Shown: positions 5,840 through 6,899 of the stretch, one piece after another
Layout: the number at the start of each line of letters is the position of its first letter
How positions within the stretch are numbered: the stretch's first letter is position 1
NCBI GenBank assembly: GCA_021202305.1
Contig: JAJQDG010000073.1
Coordinates: forward strand, 1-6,899
Length of the DNA stretch: 6,899 bases
From: Candidatus Gastranaerophilales bacterium
GTDB lineage: Bacteria; Cyanobacteriota; Vampirovibrionia; Gastranaerophilales; Gastranaerophilaceae
Direction of reading: 5' to 3'
Position numbers and translations under genes: made by a program
Notes under the pieces: model-generated
Database searches by the model: none
What the model saw: only the letters and a program-made list of their open reading frames with translations
Told to the model about the DNA's origin: nothing

Positions 5840-6899
5840 TTTTGAAATTGCCTCTTGCTCTAATAACTTTTTGTCATAATCCTTTGGCGCTCCGTCTGTT
5901 GACTTAAATTCAAATCCGTATTGAAATGCAGATGGAACCTGAGCTGCAATATGCTCATACTCGCCTTTAACCGAATTAATTTCATGCATAACTCCGGCTC
6001 CCACTACGGCTAAATCCCCTTCGTTTAAGTATAAAACCTGAACTTTGCCGTTTTTTACAACATTTAATGCAGCGGTACCGGAGCTTATAACATAAACTTC
6101 AGTTTGTCTTTTTCCGTTTTCTTCATAAGGGTGAAAATGCAAACATTCGCCTTCTCTTAAATCAGAAATAGGAACCGTTTCATCCCTGTCATCCTGAACA
6201 AGAGAAACCCCGACAAAAGGAGTTTTATTATCTATGGAAGAAATAGCAGTTGAATTTGTAAGCCAATTTGTTTTACCCTGAGTCCAATTGTTTAATTTTT
6301 CATCCATTGAATACACGGCTAAATCTTCATTTGCAAATTTTAAACCTGTAAGGTCGTATCCTGACGCATTTTCCTTTTTATATACTTCTATAATTTCGTT
6401 AATTTCATCATCATTAAATTCAGCACCTTTAAGAGCATTATATAAATCTCTTGTATTTGCATATAATTCATGCCACCAGATATAATCCCCGTGTTTTGTG
6501 TTATTGTATAGAATACCTTTTTCTTTCATTCTTCTGACATAATCTTCCCCGTACGGTCCCGAGTTATTTCTCAAGGCTTTAAGCCCGCTTTTTTTCACAT
6601 TTCTTGCCTGTGTAAATGCGGGCATAATCGTTTGAATTTCATCATCGCTGAAACCTTCATTTTTGAGGTATTCAACTTCTCTTTCAAGTTTATGATAAGT
6701 TTTAAATCTGATATATCCTTCGGGTCTTGATTCCGTTACACCTTTTTCATAAAGCTTATCAAGAAGTTTTTTTGTATAATCAACCCGTTTTGCCGTATCT
6801 TCATCAAGAAGGTACATTTTATCGTACAAATCATATACAAGATTGTTTCTTGATTTATTTTTATCATTTTGCCATGTTGAAGAAGAAGACTCAGAAGAA
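5825..6899 (-). CDS. Cupin-domain protein with duplicated N-terminal helical module (5' end outside window)
   Basis: This gene is partial: the minus-strand frame stays open to the window edge, so its start is outside. A TTG at 6829 is in frame but has no ribosome site, and the 23 codons before it encode a polar, serine-rich stretch (SSESSSSTWQ). With numbering from that TTG, two related segments follow, about residues 22-86 and 97-166, sharing EKG, YI, H-x-L and F-x-DDEI positions. The C-terminal part, about 200-310, is a cupin barrel: HFH gives His231 and His233, TEVYVISSGTA gives Glu244, and GDLAVVGAGVMHEIN gives His282, a complete set of metal ligands as in 3-His/1-Glu cupins. The motif resembles phosphomannose isomerase-type cupins, but no enzyme can be named. 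No membrane helices are seen. It lies 21 nt upstream of trkA, and a link with potassium uptake is not evident. Confidence 0.8.
   Translation of the reverse strand, partial: SSESSSSTWQNDKNKSRNNLVYDLYDKMYLLDEDTAKRVDYTKKLLDKLYEKGVTESRPEGYIRFKTYHKLEREVEYLKNEGFSDDEIQTIMPAFTQARNVKKSGLKALRNNSGPYGEDYVRRMKEKGILYNNTKHGDYIWWHELYANTRDLYNALKGAEFNDDEINEIIEVYKKENASGYDLTGLKFANEDLAVYSMDEKLNNWTQGKTNWLTNSTAISSIDNKTPFVGVSLVQDDRDETVPISDLREGECLHFHPYEENGKRQTEVYVISSGTAALNVVKNGKVQVLYLNEGDLAVVGAGVMHEINSVKGEYEHIAAQVPSAFQYGFEFKSTDGAPKDYDKKLLEQEAISKLSEK
6332..6766 (-). repeat. Internal protein-level duplication in the cupin protein
   Basis: The translated segments 6766-6572 and 6541-6332 align with each other. Shared positions are K-Gly (29-30 and 104-105), Tyr-Ile (39-40 and 116-117), His-x-Leu (46-48 and 120-122), Leu (55 and 133), F-x-DDEI (60-65 and 138-143) and Gly-Leu (82-83 and 162-163), at an offset of 74 to 80 residues. 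The DNA is not obviously similar, so the duplication is old. I do not recognise the module. It is probably helical with an acidic DDEI turn. Confidence 0.6.

Noticed and set aside
6827..6829. TTG at 6829 as the true start of the cupin gene
   Set aside because: The frame stays open upstream to the window edge without a stop, and no ribosome site precedes this TTG, so the gene most likely begins outside the window.
1..6899. CRISPR array, tRNA, rRNA, insertion sequence, toxin-antitoxin or phage cassette
   Set aside because: No regularly spaced repeats, cloverleaf, transposase or terminal inverted repeats, or matching protein families were seen. Nearly every base belongs to one of six genes.

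Overview
This AT-rich, densely coded bacterial window carries six genes in two convergent blocks with almost no intergenic DNA. I see no rRNA, tRNA, insertion sequence, phage gene or CRISPR array. The coding style (AT-rich codons, TTG starts, mixed Shine-Dalgarno and no-Shine-Dalgarno starts, a large calpain-like protein with a short 'NISMKGY' N-terminal segment) reminds me of uncultured gut lineages such as the Gastranaerophilales (Vampirovibrionia/'Melainabacteria'). That placement is a low-confidence impression from recall, not a database result.

Plus-strand block, positions 47-2989. An RluA/RluD-type rRNA pseudouridine synthase with an N-terminal S4 domain is followed, with a 1-nt TAATG stop/start overlap, by a small two-helix membrane protein ending in a coiled coil (LapA-like layout). 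Next comes a 560-residue calpain/papain-fold cysteine protease whose Gln, Cys, His and Asn active-site residues are all present, but whose Cys-to-His distance is far longer than in classical calpains. The start codon of this protease gene lies in an AT-rich hairpin and has no Shine-Dalgarno. A GC stem plus T-run ends the block at about 2989-3020.

Minus-strand block, positions 6899 down to 3004. The order is a gene open at the window edge (a duplicated helical module plus a C-terminal cupin), then trkA, then trkH. TrkA is the cytoplasmic nucleotide-binding gating subunit and TrkH the pore-forming membrane subunit of a potassium uptake system. trkA and trkH overlap by 11-17 nt and are surely co-expressed. 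A strong sigma70-like promoter (TTGAGT, 18-nt spacer, TATAAT) sits immediately in front of trkA, with the predicted transcription start on the A of the ATG, so trkA-trkH may be made as a leaderless transcript independent of the cupin gene.

The best leads are the expanded calpain-like protease with its possible export or family tag, the uncharacterised duplicated-module/cupin protein, the leaderless trkA promoter, and the loss of the first dinucleotide-binding glycine motif in TrkA while the second is intact.
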